Source: Bacillus sp. FJAT-42315 (GTDB taxonomy: Bacteria > Bacillota > Bacilli > Bacillales > Domibacillaceae). From it: a stretch of DNA of 50,868 bases. A program made the translations under genes and the position numbers. Of the stretch, positions 25,371 through 33,272 are shown one piece after another. The DNA is taken from positions 849,910 to 900,777 of the forward strand of contig NZ_KZ454941.1 in NCBI RefSeq assembly GCF_002797375.1. The letters are read 5' to 3'. The notes beneath the pieces are model-generated. The model made no database searches, was not told the DNA's origin, and worked only from the letters and a program-made list of their open reading frames with translations. Each line of letters begins with the position of its first letter. Position 1 is the stretch's first letter.

Positions 25371-25472
25371 TTATACTCTATAGTTCATAGTTTTCAATGT
25401 TCTATTAGTTATAATATGAGATAATTCTTTGTTTAAGTTTGATAAAAATCGTTCAACTTCATCATTCTTCAT
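25371..25472 (-). CDS. Possible 33-residue protein or gene remnant
   Basis: An ATG on the minus strand at 25472 has AAAAGGAG about 10 bases upstream and opens a 33-codon frame beginning MKNDEVERFLSNLNKEL. It is the only gene-like feature in the 420 bases between the rocB stop and the Fic start; the rest is AT-rich with no clear structure. The good ribosome site suggests either a small protein or the surviving 5' end of a lost gene. I recognise no family. Confidence 0.3.
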   Translation of the reverse strand: MKNDEVERFLSNLNKELSHIITNRTLKTMNYRV

Positions 25473-25632
25473 ATGAATGCAACTCCTTTTCCAAAGTTAA
25501 AACGGATTCGTATATTTTTTTATAGTCTTCCAATTATTTTGTAATATTTTTTGGTTGAAAAATGTTGTAATGTTTAAAAAATATATATGATAGAGTATAA
25601 TGTTATCAAGAATAATCTTAGGGGTGTTTGAG

Positions 25633-26736
25633 TTGAAGAAACCATATAATTTACCATTACTCCCTATTCCATTTGATGCGGAAACGGAACTTGTTTTTTA
25701 TAAAAAGGTAGTGAAAGCGTCATCCAAGCTAGAGAGTTTAAAGCAAAAGCTTCGTTATTCTTTAGTAAATGAGTCATTCATTCAATTGTTAACGTTGCAC
25801 GAGTCTGTCCAATCTACAAGGATTGAAGGAACGCAAGTAACATTTAGTGAGATGTTGGAAGATAATATTGATCAAAAACAAGACTGGGAGAAGATAGAAG
25901 TTCGTAATTATCAAAGCGCTTTACAAAAAGGTGTAGAGAGTGTTCAAATGGGATATCCATTAACAGAGCGGTTAATTCGTGATATGCATGTGATTTTAAT
26001 GGAAAATGCTAGAGGTTCAACTAGTGCTTCTGGAGAGTACCGTAAAATTCAAAACTTTATCGGGCCAACCAAACATATAAAAGATGCCTCATATATTCCA
26101 CCCGAGCCTCAACTTATGGGAGATTATATGACAAATTTAGAGAGGTACATTAATGGTCATCCTTATCAAAAAGAGGAAGAGGATATGTTGCATCCACTTA
26201 TTAAAGCGGCCATTGTCCATGCGCAGTTTGAATCTATTCATCCATTTTTAGATGGGAATGGGAGATTAGGTAGAATTCTTATTGTTTTATATTTGCTACA
26301 ATCTAATCTAATTGATTCGCCATTATTTTTTTTAAGTGAAGAGCTTGAGAAAGAAAAGTTCAAATATTATGCGATGCTAAATGGGGTTCGGGCAATTGGA
26401 CGGGAAAATCCAGATTGGAAAAGTTGGATTGTTTTCTTTTTAGATGCGACCATTCGGATGGCAGAGCATCAATATGAGAAATTAGATAAAGCAGAACAGC
26501 TTTATAATGTAGGAATGAAAAAACTTAATCAACCTTCTACGAAGAAAGTGTGGGGGGCATTATTTGCAAGGCCCATTGCGACTGTTCATCAAATTGAAAA
26601 AGCTACAGGTTTAGCTCCTGCAACTGTTCGGAAAAGTTTAACGCAACTCGTTCAATTAAATATGATTTTTGGGGATGACAGAAAAAGAAATCGTCGTTAT
26701 TACCAATACGATTTAATTCGGATTATGAGTGAATAA
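25633..26736 (+). CDS. Class II Fic-domain protein with C-terminal winged helix
   Basis: This 367-residue Fic enzyme should transfer AMP from ATP to a target hydroxyl. The Fic core motif HPFLDGNGRLGR starts at H203 and is complete. An inhibitory helix with the (S/T)-x-x-x-E-(G/N) pattern, STRIEG (61-66), lies N-terminal to it, so the enzyme is self-inhibited (class II) and needs no separate antitoxin. The last 70 residues form a winged helix (VHQIEKATGLAPATVRKSL). TTG at 25633 has TTAGGGGTG at about 8 bases; an ATG at 25600 overlaps a -10-like TATAAT. The target is unknown. A deleted copy of the hairpin-rich repeat begins at the stop codon. Confidence 0.88.
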   Translation: MKKPYNLPLLPIPFDAETELVFYKKVVKASSKLESLKQKLRYSLVNESFIQLLTLHESVQSTRIEGTQVTFSEMLEDNIDQKQDWEKIEVRNYQSALQKGVESVQMGYPLTERLIRDMHVILMENARGSTSASGEYRKIQNFIGPTKHIKDASYIPPEPQLMGDYMTNLERYINGHPYQKEEEDMLHPLIKAAIVHAQFESIHPFLDGNGRLGRILIVLYLLQSNLIDSPLFFLSEELEKEKFKYYAMLNGVRAIGRENPDWKSWIVFFLDATIRMAEHQYEKLDKAEQLYNVGMKKLNQPSTKKVWGALFARPIATVHQIEKATGLAPATVRKSLTQLVQLNMIFGDDRKRNRRYYQYDLIRIMSE

Positions 26737-26783
26737 AGTGAAGCTTGACTCAGTAAGGTCTTACAGCCCGTTAATACGGGATA
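26734..26783 (+). repeat. Hairpin-rich repeat, internally deleted copy
   Basis: The left end TAAAGTGAAGCTTGACTCAGT resembles 20796-20816 and is joined directly to the right end GTCTTACAGCCCGTTAATAC, which matches 20922-20941. About 100 bases of the middle are missing. It starts at the stop codon of the Fic gene. Confidence 0.6.
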
Positions 26784-26847
26784 GAATGAAAATAGCATGG
26801 CACTTCTTGCTCGTGCCGATGAAAACGAAAAATGTTCTGTCATCAGG

Positions 26848-26912
26848 AAAGGAGAACGCTAAGAAAAGGCGCTCTCCTGTTACGTTGCTTAATATTTAAA
26901 CTGACTCACTAC
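26848..26912 (-). pseudogene. Relic of a chemoreceptor 3' end with its terminator
   Basis: On the minus strand 26890-26913 reads as the codons VVSQFKY plus stop, like the end of the chemoreceptor gene at 30420. Past that stop a GGAGAACGC/GCGCTCTCC hairpin corresponds to the terminator at 30381. No further receptor sequence is present. It could be a third, decayed receptor copy, or a chance match of a short end. The remaining bases between 26737 and 26999 hold a deleted repeat and the Rrf2 promoter region. Confidence 0.35.
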
Positions 26913-26935
26913 ACAAAATTATTGACGTTCTCACT

Positions 26936-26974
26936 ATTAATTGTCAGCGTTACATTCTATAATAGATAATTAAT
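26936..26974 (+). promoter_or_regulatory. Possible Rrf2 autoregulatory operator and -10 box
   Basis: ATTAATTGTC (26936-26945) and GATAATTAAT (26965-26974) form an inverted repeat with one mismatch around a TATAAT at 26958-26963, 26 bases before the Rrf2 start. Confidence 0.4.
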
Positions 26975-26999
26975 CACTGTTAGAATGGAGCAAGGTACC

Positions 27000-27398
27000 G
27001 TGAAATATTCCAAAGCTACCAATTACGCTTTACACACGTTGATTTATTTAGCTAGGCAGGATTCAAATACTTCAATTGGTGTACAAGAACTAGCAAGCCA
27101 ACAACAAATATCTACTACTTACCTATCGAAGATCCTTTCACAATTAGTAAAGGCAGGAATGATCGTATCAACATCAGGTGTGAATGGTGGGTATAGCTTA
27201 CCGCATAACGCAAAAGAACTTACATTTTTTGATGTGATCCAGGCGATAGAAGGAAAATCTTCATTATTTGAATGTGATCCCGTACATGGCCCCAACTGTC
27301 TTGTATATCAGGTCATGTTAGAAGCGGAAAAAAAGATGGAAGAAGAATTGAAAACAAAAAAAATATTCGATATCGCCAAAGAAATCGAAAGGGGTTGA
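27000..27398 (+). CDS. Rrf2-family transcriptional regulator
   Basis: This 132-residue winged-helix regulator starts with the family-typical VKYSKATNYALHTLIYLA and has the recognition helix in QQISTTYLSKILSQLVKAG and the wing GVNGGYSLP. Two cysteines, in FECDPVHGPNCLVY, are too few for the three-Cys cluster of IscR, so it may sense redox by thiols or another ligand. GTG at 27000 is chosen for the standard N-terminus and the GGAG 9 bases upstream. The flavoprotein gene begins 95 bases downstream in the same direction, and it is the probable target together with the gene itself. Confidence 0.9.
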   Translation: MKYSKATNYALHTLIYLARQDSNTSIGVQELASQQQISTTYLSKILSQLVKAGMIVSTSGVNGGYSLPHNAKELTFFDVIQAIEGKSSLFECDPVHGPNCLVYQVMLEAEKKMEEELKTKKIFDIAKEIERG

Positions 27399-27492
27399 GT
27401 GGATTGACGGCTCAACTCTTTCATTTTATACTAATCATAGATATTAAGAGTCTGTAATATCTATGATTAAAACCATGAAAGGGGAGATTATT

Positions 27493-28398
27493 TTGAAACA
27501 ATTTGAGTGTGCCATTATAGGTGGAGGGGCAGCAGGATTGAGCGCCGGTCTTTATTTAGGTTTATCATTAAGAAATACAGTAATTTTCGATAATGGAACA
27601 AACCGTAACAGAGTGACTAAAAAATCACATGGCTATTTGACAAGAGACGGCGTAACGCCTAATGAATTTAAGCATTTAGCGATGAAGGATATTCAACATT
27701 ATGACAATGTGAAATTGGTCAATCAGGCAGTTAAAAATATTAGTAAGATAGAAAGTAGAAAATTTTTGATTCATACAGAAAATGGAGCGATCTTTGAAGT
27801 AGGTAAAATGATATTATCAACTGGTATTCAAGAAGTTTTTCCTAACAACATTAATGTAAGAGAGTTTTATGGAAAAAGCATGTTCAGTTGTCCCTATTGC
27901 GATGGGTGGGAAGTAAAAAATCAACCACTTATTGTGATAGCTGAAAGTGATGAGCACGCTATGCATTTAGGGAAACTCGTATACAATTGGTCTAAAGATA
28001 TCATCATTGCATCGAACGGACATAAATTTAAAGAGCGTACGATTGAATTGTTCCAACAAAAGGGGATAGAGATAATTGAATGTCGTATAACAAAACTGCG
28101 TGGTGACAATGGGATGCTAAAAGCGGTAGAGTTTGATTCAGGCATGGTGATTGAAAGAACGGGAGGGTTTATTTCTCCTACATACAAAAGAACGAATGAC
28201 TTTGCAGAAAAACTTGGGTGTGAAATCAACGAGAACGGTCATATAGTTACAGATGATTGGGCACGGACATCCGAACCAAATATATATGTTGCAGGAGAAT
28301 GTAAGAACCTTAAATCTACTTCGCTAAGCATAGCAGCGGCAGAAGGAAGTCAAGTAGCTAAAATGGTCAATATGGACATCATCAATGAAAATTTTTAA
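27493..28398 (+). CDS. Thioredoxin reductase-like NAD(P)/FAD oxidoreductase
   Basis: This 301-residue flavoenzyme of the low-molecular-weight thioredoxin-reductase type starts with the FAD motif IIGGGAAGLSAG. It has the redox pair CPYC in MFSCPYCDGWEV (about residues 133-136) and ends with the FAD-binding NIYVAGECKN. The NADPH-site glycines are atypical (VIAESDEHA), so cofactor use is uncertain. TTG at 27493 has AAAGGGGAG 6-7 bases upstream. An Rrf2 regulator directly upstream suggests redox or nitrosative control. The dispersed repeat starts 4 bases after the stop, followed by a terminator that is a near-duplicate of the rocB one. Confidence 0.87.
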   Translation: MKQFECAIIGGGAAGLSAGLYLGLSLRNTVIFDNGTNRNRVTKKSHGYLTRDGVTPNEFKHLAMKDIQHYDNVKLVNQAVKNISKIESRKFLIHTENGAIFEVGKMILSTGIQEVFPNNINVREFYGKSMFSCPYCDGWEVKNQPLIVIAESDEHAMHLGKLVYNWSKDIIIASNGHKFKERTIELFQQKGIEIIECRITKLRGDNGMLKAVEFDSGMVIERTGGFISPTYKRTNDFAEKLGCEINENGHIVTDDWARTSEPNIYVAGECKNLKSTSLSIAAAEGSQVAKMVNMDIINENF

Positions 28399-28401
28399 TA
28401 C

Positions 28402-28434
28402 AGGTGCCTGTCACTCCCCGGATTTTGTCGAATA
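28402..28434 (+). repeat. Dispersed repeat, copy 7
   Basis: AGGTGCCTGTCACTCCCC followed by GGATTTTGTCGAATAA lies directly behind the flavoprotein gene. Together with the terminator it repeats 25180-25271. Confidence 0.88.
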
Positions 28435-28448
28435 ATATAAATTTAAAC

Positions 28449-28492
28449 AAGCCTGTATCTCTGTAGATTTAGCGGAGATACAGGCTTGTTTT
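28449..28492. terminator. Terminator after the flavoprotein gene
   Basis: AAGCCTGTATCTC (28449-28461) pairs with GAGATACAGGCTT (28475-28487), followed by GTTTTTT. Confidence 0.85.
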
Positions 28493-28524
28493 TTGATAAA
28501 TGCATAATAATATTGAACCGATCC

Positions 28525-29799
28525 TTATGTTCTTTTATAACGTGTTGCGCGGCCCTTTCCAACACGTTTAATTACTCCTGCTTCTATTAGTTGTTCTAAC
28601 AGATGACGAACGGAGGATTTGCTTTTATCTAAATAGCGCTCTAAGTCTTTAGCGGTAAATACCTCCTGCTCTTTGATCCATTCAAAAATTAAATCGTCAC
28701 TTTCTTGTAGTTTTGACAATGTTTGCTTTGGTAAAGTGACGACAAATGAATTCGGCCCTACTTGCCAAAAAGGTTGTTGCGCGAAGTTTTTATAGCTTTC
28801 CTTAATACGCTGCAAGCCTGTTCCATAACTTTCAATCCATTTTATTCGGTAAAAACAGTTTGCTAATTTTGGATTACGGCTTTGTGAAATACCTAGCTCA
28901 ATATCTTCTATAGTTAACCCTTGTACAAGTCCGCCAACCGATACAATTTCGATGCGATTATCAAAAATATGAATCAAAATACTGCTGCTAAAGCTATAAT
29001 CTCGATGAACGACCGCATTGATGAGTGCTTCGCGAATGGCGTACTCTGGATATTCTGTATGTTCAATGCGGTTTAATCCTTCAAATGAGGCAGCCTTTGC
29101 GTTGTGCAGTTGAATATACTCGTATGTGTCATTCACTTGTTTCAAAATGGACCCGTTAAACTCTTTCCGGTCTTGAAAATGAAGCTTATCTACGCCAGCA
29201 TAGCGCGCACATTTAATCGAGTGCTCACATTGATCGGATAAAAGTAATCCTAGATTCGTATAATATCCATCTTGATTGATTAATCCAAGTGTTCGTTTAT
29301 GCTGTTCTTCAAATAATAAATCCAGTTGTTCAAATTGAGTTTTTGCCTCATGAAAAGTAAGCTCCTGGTTTAAACTACGCATTACTTCATATTGAGAACC
29401 GTCAGACTCTATAATCATTTGACGAATGGCTTCATCAGAAGCGTTACTTACCGATGTACCGTGACGAACAAATACGGCAGATGGTTTCATCCCTTTACTT
29501 GCAATGTGATAAGGTCTTCGAGTGCCTCTAGAAACGATAATTTTAATAATGTCTTTTCCATCTATTGTGATAATTTCAGCTGTTGTATGCACTAAAATAT
29601 CAGGTCTAATACTATCATGTAGCATACTGCTCACAGCTTCTAAATCTTTTTGAGCATTTGGTAAACCAACGACCGTTCCATCATCTTCAACGCCAATATA
29701 AATTTCACCACCATTTGTATTGGCAAATGCGATGACTTCTCGTTTCAAGCCATCTGTGACTTCACGTTTTAATTCTAGAGTTGGACTTTCTTTTAACAT
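28525..29799 (-). CDS. AlbA_2 (Schlafen-type) and HATPase domain protein
   Basis: This 424-residue protein has an N-terminal AlbA_2/divergent AAA-4 domain (about 5-125: ESPTLELKREV, then FANTNGGEIYIGVEDDG). A C-terminal HATPase_c_4 region (about 240-340) holds IREALINAVVHRDY, and a terminal winged helix (about 370-424) holds KSSVRHLLEQLIEAGVIKRVG. Such proteins are probable nucleic-acid-binding regulators, and the family also occurs in defence contexts; the molecular role is not established. ATG at 29799 has GGAG 8 bases upstream; a GTG at 29808 overlaps that site. A perfect 24-bp palindrome sits about 40 bases upstream, a likely self-regulatory operator. Confidence 0.85.
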   Translation of the reverse strand: MLKESPTLELKREVTDGLKREVIAFANTNGGEIYIGVEDDGTVVGLPNAQKDLEAVSSMLHDSIRPDILVHTTAEIITIDGKDIIKIIVSRGTRRPYHIASKGMKPSAVFVRHGTSVSNASDEAIRQMIIESDGSQYEVMRSLNQELTFHEAKTQFEQLDLLFEEQHKRTLGLINQDGYYTNLGLLLSDQCEHSIKCARYAGVDKLHFQDRKEFNGSILKQVNDTYEYIQLHNAKAASFEGLNRIEHTEYPEYAIREALINAVVHRDYSFSSSILIHIFDNRIEIVSVGGLVQGLTIEDIELGISQSRNPKLANCFYRIKWIESYGTGLQRIKESYKNFAQQPFWQVGPNSFVVTLPKQTLSKLQESDDLIFEWIKEQEVFTAKDLERYLDKSKSSVRHLLEQLIEAGVIKRVGKGRATRYKRT

Positions 29800-29840
29800 G
29801 TCATTCACTCCTTTAAAAACGATTATATTTTTGTTTTAAT

Positions 29841-29864
29841 ATTAATCGATTATAATCGATTAAT
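29841..29864. promoter_or_regulatory. Perfect 24-bp palindrome upstream of the AlbA_2 gene
   Basis: The half-site ATTAATCGATTA is followed by its exact complement, and the centre reads ATTATAAT, a -10-like box on both strands. It is probably an operator for the winged helix of the neighbouring protein. Confidence 0.55.
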
Positions 29865-29868
29865 CAAT

Positions 29869-29898
29869 AGGTGCCGGTCACTCCCCGACTTTTGTCGA
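29869..29898 (+). repeat. Dispersed repeat, copy 8
   Basis: AGGTGCCGGTCACTCCCC followed by GACTTTTGTCGAA ends just next to the stop codon of the minus-strand gene at 29900. It is still on the + strand, so here it is antisense to that gene. Confidence 0.85.
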
Positions 29899-29899
29899 A

Positions 29900-30328
29900 T
29901 TAATGCTTTTTAATTGTTAAGGTGGCATTAGAAGGGGACAATCCATCATCAGTGTCTATGACTAAATCTCCGTATTCGCGAGAGATTTCTGCATATTGAA
30001 CGACTTTGTTCTTATTAAGAAAGACAAGTAAGTTGATGTCATCTCTCATATCTATGCTACTTGGATCTTTGTAATAGATTCCTAATTGCCTGCTGATATC
30101 TTCTTGCGGAGTGTAAGGAGAAAAGAGATAGGCTTGTTCCCAATCAAAGTCTGTGAAACGGTTTAAATCAATTTCCTCTACACTTTCTTTTTTCATAGCT
30201 AAACGAACAGATTGTTCGAGATCTTTATTACGTTCATCGGTTACTTGAAGATAAACGACGACACCGATCAAAAGAAAAATCAGCCCGAGCCCTGGAATGG
30301 CATTTCGTATCTTTTGTTTATTGATCAT
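29900..30328 (-). CDS. Single-pass membrane protein of unknown function
   Basis: This 142-residue protein has one membrane helix at about 11-28 (IPGLGLIFLLIGVVVYLQV). The remaining 110 residues form a soluble, probably extracellular domain rich in acidic residues. I do not recognise it. ATG at 30328 is preferred because GGGGAG lies 10 bases upstream; ATG at 30346 and an earlier start at 30379 are less well placed. A chemoreceptor gene lies upstream on the same strand behind a terminator, and the AlbA_2 gene downstream. Confidence 0.6.
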   Translation of the reverse strand: MINKQKIRNAIPGLGLIFLLIGVVVYLQVTDERNKDLEQSVRLAMKKESVEEIDLNRFTDFDWEQAYLFSPYTPQEDISRQLGIYYKDPSSIDMRDDINLLVFLNKNKVVQYAEISREYGDLVIDTDDGLSPSNATLTIKKH

Positions 30329-30378
30329 TATGGTAAGACTCCCCATTCCTGTTTTCCTTAAGGATAACATATATAACA

Positions 30379-30412
30379 AAAGGAGAGCGCTATGACAAGC
30401 CGCTCTCCTTTC
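30379..30412. terminator. Terminator after the chemoreceptor gene
   Basis: GGAGAGCG (30382-30389) pairs perfectly with CGCTCTCC (30401-30408); T-rich on both strands. Confidence 0.8.
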
Positions 30413-30419
30413 AAACTCT

Positions 30420-32099
30420 TTAATATTTAAATTGACTTACAGATTCTTGTAGCTCTATCGCCATATGCGCAAGCTCGTTCGCCGCTGCCGCTACTTCTTC
30501 CATCATCGCACTTTCTTCTTGAATCGCCGCTGCCACCGTTTGTGACTCGTCCGTGAATTCACCGGAAATGCTCACGATCGAGTTCGTGTCTTGAACGATG
30601 GATTGAATGTTTTCGTGCATATTGTGAATCGCCGTTGTTACATCATTTGCCTCAGCTTGCACGCGTTCCACCGCCTGCGAGATATCAGCGAAAGTCGCTC
30701 CAGTCACATCGACCATTTCTTTTCCTTTTTGCACCGAAGCGTTGTTGCTATCCATCTCTTGAACGACTTGGTCTGTGTGCGCCGTAATCGTATCGACAAG
30801 CGTATGAATCTCTTGAGCGGCATTTCCCGATTGCTCTGCTAACTTACGAACCTCTGACGCCACCACGGCAAACCCTTTTCCATGCTCTCCAGCACGAGCC
30901 GCTTCAATCGACGCATTCAAGGCAAGAAGGTTCGTTTGCTCGGCAATGTTTGAAATGATCGCCACCATCTCTGTGATGGTCGTTGATTTCGCCTTTAGCT
31001 CATGCAAGCTCGTTGTAATTTGATTCGTCTTCGTCAAAATCGTATCCATCTGTGCCGTCACATTGTTCGCAAAATCACGACCTTGATTCGCTTTTTCTGT
31101 CGCCAGATCCGTTTGCTCATTCACCGACTGGATCTTCGCTGAAATTTGATCCGTTTCATGAGCGACACTGTTCACTTGCTGACCTGTATGTTGTGTTTTA
31201 TCATTTTGCTTCTCGATCCCTGAAGAGATATTTTGAATCGCGCCCCCGATATCCACGGTTGCCTTACTCACTTCTTGACTGCTCGCCGTCAGCTGCTCGG
31301 CCGTCGCCGCCACTTGCTCCGCTGATGAGCTAATTTGATTCAGCGTATTCCCAAGCGTGCTCGTCATCTCATTCATCGAAGAAGCAAGCATCCCAAACTC
31401 ATCCCGAAGCTTCGTATTAAACGTCACCGTGAAATCTCCAGAGGCAAATTGCTTCACTTGCGAAATGATCTGCTGGATCGCTCTCGACACACCATTTCCA
31501 AACACAAACGCAAGAACCGCACCGACAATCAGACTGACAACAACAACAATAGTTGTCAAAATAAAAATGAAATCACCACTCGCATTCATCTGCTCGATTT
31601 CACTTACAATTTGCTTATCAATCTTTTTCGCATTATCCTTTGAAAAAACGACCAGCTTTTGCGAACCCTCTCCCAAAATTGGCGCCGACACCTTCAATGC
31701 TTCTGGTAGCTTATTCGCATCAATTAACGGCATCACCTGCTCATCAATCGCTTGCTCCCACGCCACAAAGTCCTTTTCAAACTGGACAAATTCCGCATTC
31801 GTCACACCTAATTCTTTCAACCGATCAATGGAAGCATGAACCTCCTTGCGAATCGAAAAATGATTCTCCTTCATAAAATCCTTCTTATAATTCATATATC
31901 CACGAATCGCCGCATTCGATCGAACCGTATGAAAGGCGATATCATTATAACCGACCATAATTTCTTCATTCTTCTTAATGTCTGACAGCATCTGGTTCGT
32001 CTTGACGATATGAGCAATACTAATCCCGCCAAGCACAACCAAAAAGCCCAGCATCACAACGAAAGCACCAAACAGCTTCGTCCGAATTCCTACCTTCAC
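30420..32099 (-). CDS. Methyl-accepting chemotaxis protein (intact copy)
   Basis: This 559-residue membrane chemoreceptor controls CheA. A first helix (about 8-30) and a second (about 178-205) enclose a four-helix-bundle-type sensor domain of about 150 residues. A HAMP domain (about 205-260) and the cytoplasmic signalling hairpin follow; the hairpin tip [28 protein letters not shown] is intact but longer than can be quoted as one unit of evidence. GGGGG lies 7 bases before the ATG. The ligand is unknown. The first 297 residues and the 90-base upstream region are nearly identical to the truncated copy at 40158-41192. Upstream, GTTACAATAGTAAC (32160-32173) is a short palindrome kept in both copies. 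Confidence 0.92.
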   Translation of the reverse strand: MKVGIRTKLFGAFVVMLGFLVVLGGISIAHIVKTNQMLSDIKKNEEIMVGYNDIAFHTVRSNAAIRGYMNYKKDFMKENHFSIRKEVHASIDRLKELGVTNAEFVQFEKDFVAWEQAIDEQVMPLIDANKLPEALKVSAPILGEGSQKLVVFSKDNAKKIDKQIVSEIEQMNASGDFIFILTTIVVVVSLIVGAVLAFVFGNGVSRAIQQIISQVKQFASGDFTVTFNTKLRDEFGMLASSMNEMTSTLGNTLNQISSSAEQVAATAEQLTASSQEVSKATVDIGGAIQNISSGIEKQNDKTQHTGQQVNSVAHETDQISAKIQSVNEQTDLATEKANQGRDFANNVTAQMDTILTKTNQITTSLHELKAKSTTITEMVAIISNIAEQTNLLALNASIEAARAGEHGKGFAVVASEVRKLAEQSGNAAQEIHTLVDTITAHTDQVVQEMDSNNASVQKGKEMVDVTGATFADISQAVERVQAEANDVTTAIHNMHENIQSIVQDTNSIVSISGEFTDESQTVAAAIQEESAMMEEVAAAANELAHMAIELQESVSQFKY

Positions 32100-32308
32100 A
32101 TAAAGACCCCCTAACCTAATTTAAAAACCGACATAATAATTCCAAAAACCCCATACTTAGTTACAATAGTAACCTAATTACAAGGGGTTTACTAGTACAA
32201 AAGGCTTGAGAGATCTAACAAAGACCTTAACGAATTATTAATAAAATCTTAATACTAAATTTAAATAATTTAAACATTCAAGTACTAGAATGTATGTATA
32301 GATGTTGA

Positions 32309-32322
32309 GATGTCTAGACATC
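32309..32322. promoter_or_regulatory. Probable GntR/HutC operator
   Basis: GATGTCTAGACATC is a perfect palindrome with the GTCTAGAC core typical of HutC-type GntR regulators. It lies 130 bases before the first gene of the phosphodiester cassette, whose last gene encodes such a regulator. Apart from it and the receptor upstream region (32100-32192), the gap 32193-32450 is AT-rich with no other structure seen. Confidence 0.6.
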
Positions 32323-32450
32323 GTTGTGTAGGAGGTAGATAAATAGATCATGCAATGATCAATTTATAAATTTTTTTAAGTACTAACTCAAAGCTAAAAA
32401 GAAGAGTGAATCTGAGATCGAGTGTTTAAAGGTTAGGAAGGGTGTTTTTA

Positions 32451-33272
32451 TTGATAGAAAAATTGATGAAGTGTGCAGAACAAGTTGCAATTGATGCTGG
32501 AAAATGGATCGTAGAAAATCGATGTAATATTGAAAACATACAGTACAAGAAAAATCATTTGGATTTAGTCACAGATATCGACCGATCAAGTGAAGCAAGA
32601 ATCATTCGTAATATTCAACAAATGTTCCCTGAGCATGCAATTATTTCGGAAGAAATTCAATCCATCGAAAAAGATTTTTCGAGCTTTGACCAAGATGAAT
32701 ATTGCTGGGTCATTGATCCTATTGATGGCACCGTTAATTATGTACACGATATACCTTATTATTCAATTTCAATCGGTATCGTAAGAAATGGTAAGACAGT
32801 CGTTGGAGTGGTGTATGATCCTAACCGAAAAGAACTCTTTTCTGCTGGACAAGGAATAGGAGCTTATTTAAACGGGAAGAGACTGAAGGTTTCGAAACGT
32901 TTAATGAAAGAAAGTGTATTACACACTGGTTATGCTGCAGCTGACTGGACGACAGACAGCCCATTGCGTCAGGAGTTTGCAAAATGTTATGCAAAATCAA
33001 GAAACATAAGAATTGCCGGATCTGCCAGTATCGATTTAGCTTATGTGGCATGTGGTAGAATAGATGGATTTTGGCAAAGAAGCTTATCTCCATGGGATAT
33101 TGCTGCGGGTGTTCTTCTTGTAACAGAAGCAGGCGGTGCAGTATCAGGAATTGATGGAAGTATATTGGATATAAAGAAAGGTGACGTATTAGCTACAAAT
33201 GGTTTGATCCAAAATCAACTTATCAATATATTGTCGGAGGCGAAAGAAGATGAAGGAACTATTCCTAACTAA
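32451..33272 (+). CDS. Inositol monophosphatase-family phosphatase (SuhB-like)
   Basis: This is a magnesium-dependent, lithium-sensitive-type phosphatase of 273 residues. All metal sites are present: EE in AIISEEIQS, the DPIDGTVN motif near residue 87 and SPWDIAAG near residue 212. Members hydrolyse inositol-1-phosphate, histidinol phosphate, PAP or fructose bisphosphate. TTG at 32451 is preferred, with AGGAAGG 9 bases upstream; the GTG at 32442 touches that site. Its 3' end overlaps the glycerophosphodiesterase gene by 23 bases, which indicates translational coupling. In that company, dephosphorylation of a sugar or inositol phosphate released from a diester is the natural reading. Confidence 0.88.
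   Translation: MIEKLMKCAEQVAIDAGKWIVENRCNIENIQYKKNHLDLVTDIDRSSEARIIRNIQQMFPEHAIISEEIQSIEKDFSSFDQDEYCWVIDPIDGTVNYVHDIPYYSISIGIVRNGKTVVGVVYDPNRKELFSAGQGIGAYLNGKRLKVSKRLMKESVLHTGYAAADWTTDSPLRQEFAKCYAKSRNIRIAGSASIDLAYVACGRIDGFWQRSLSPWDIAAGVLLVTEAGGAVSGIDGSILDIKKGDVLATNGLIQNQLINILSEAKEDEGTIPN

Noticed and set aside
7219-29898. Repeats considered as a CRISPR array
   Set aside because: The copies are thousands of bases apart, lie between unrelated genes and have no regular spacers or cas genes.
30591-31839. Several plus-strand frames opposite the chemoreceptor gene
   Set aside because: They are overlapping mirror frames of a well-supported gene, and equivalents occur opposite the second receptor copy.
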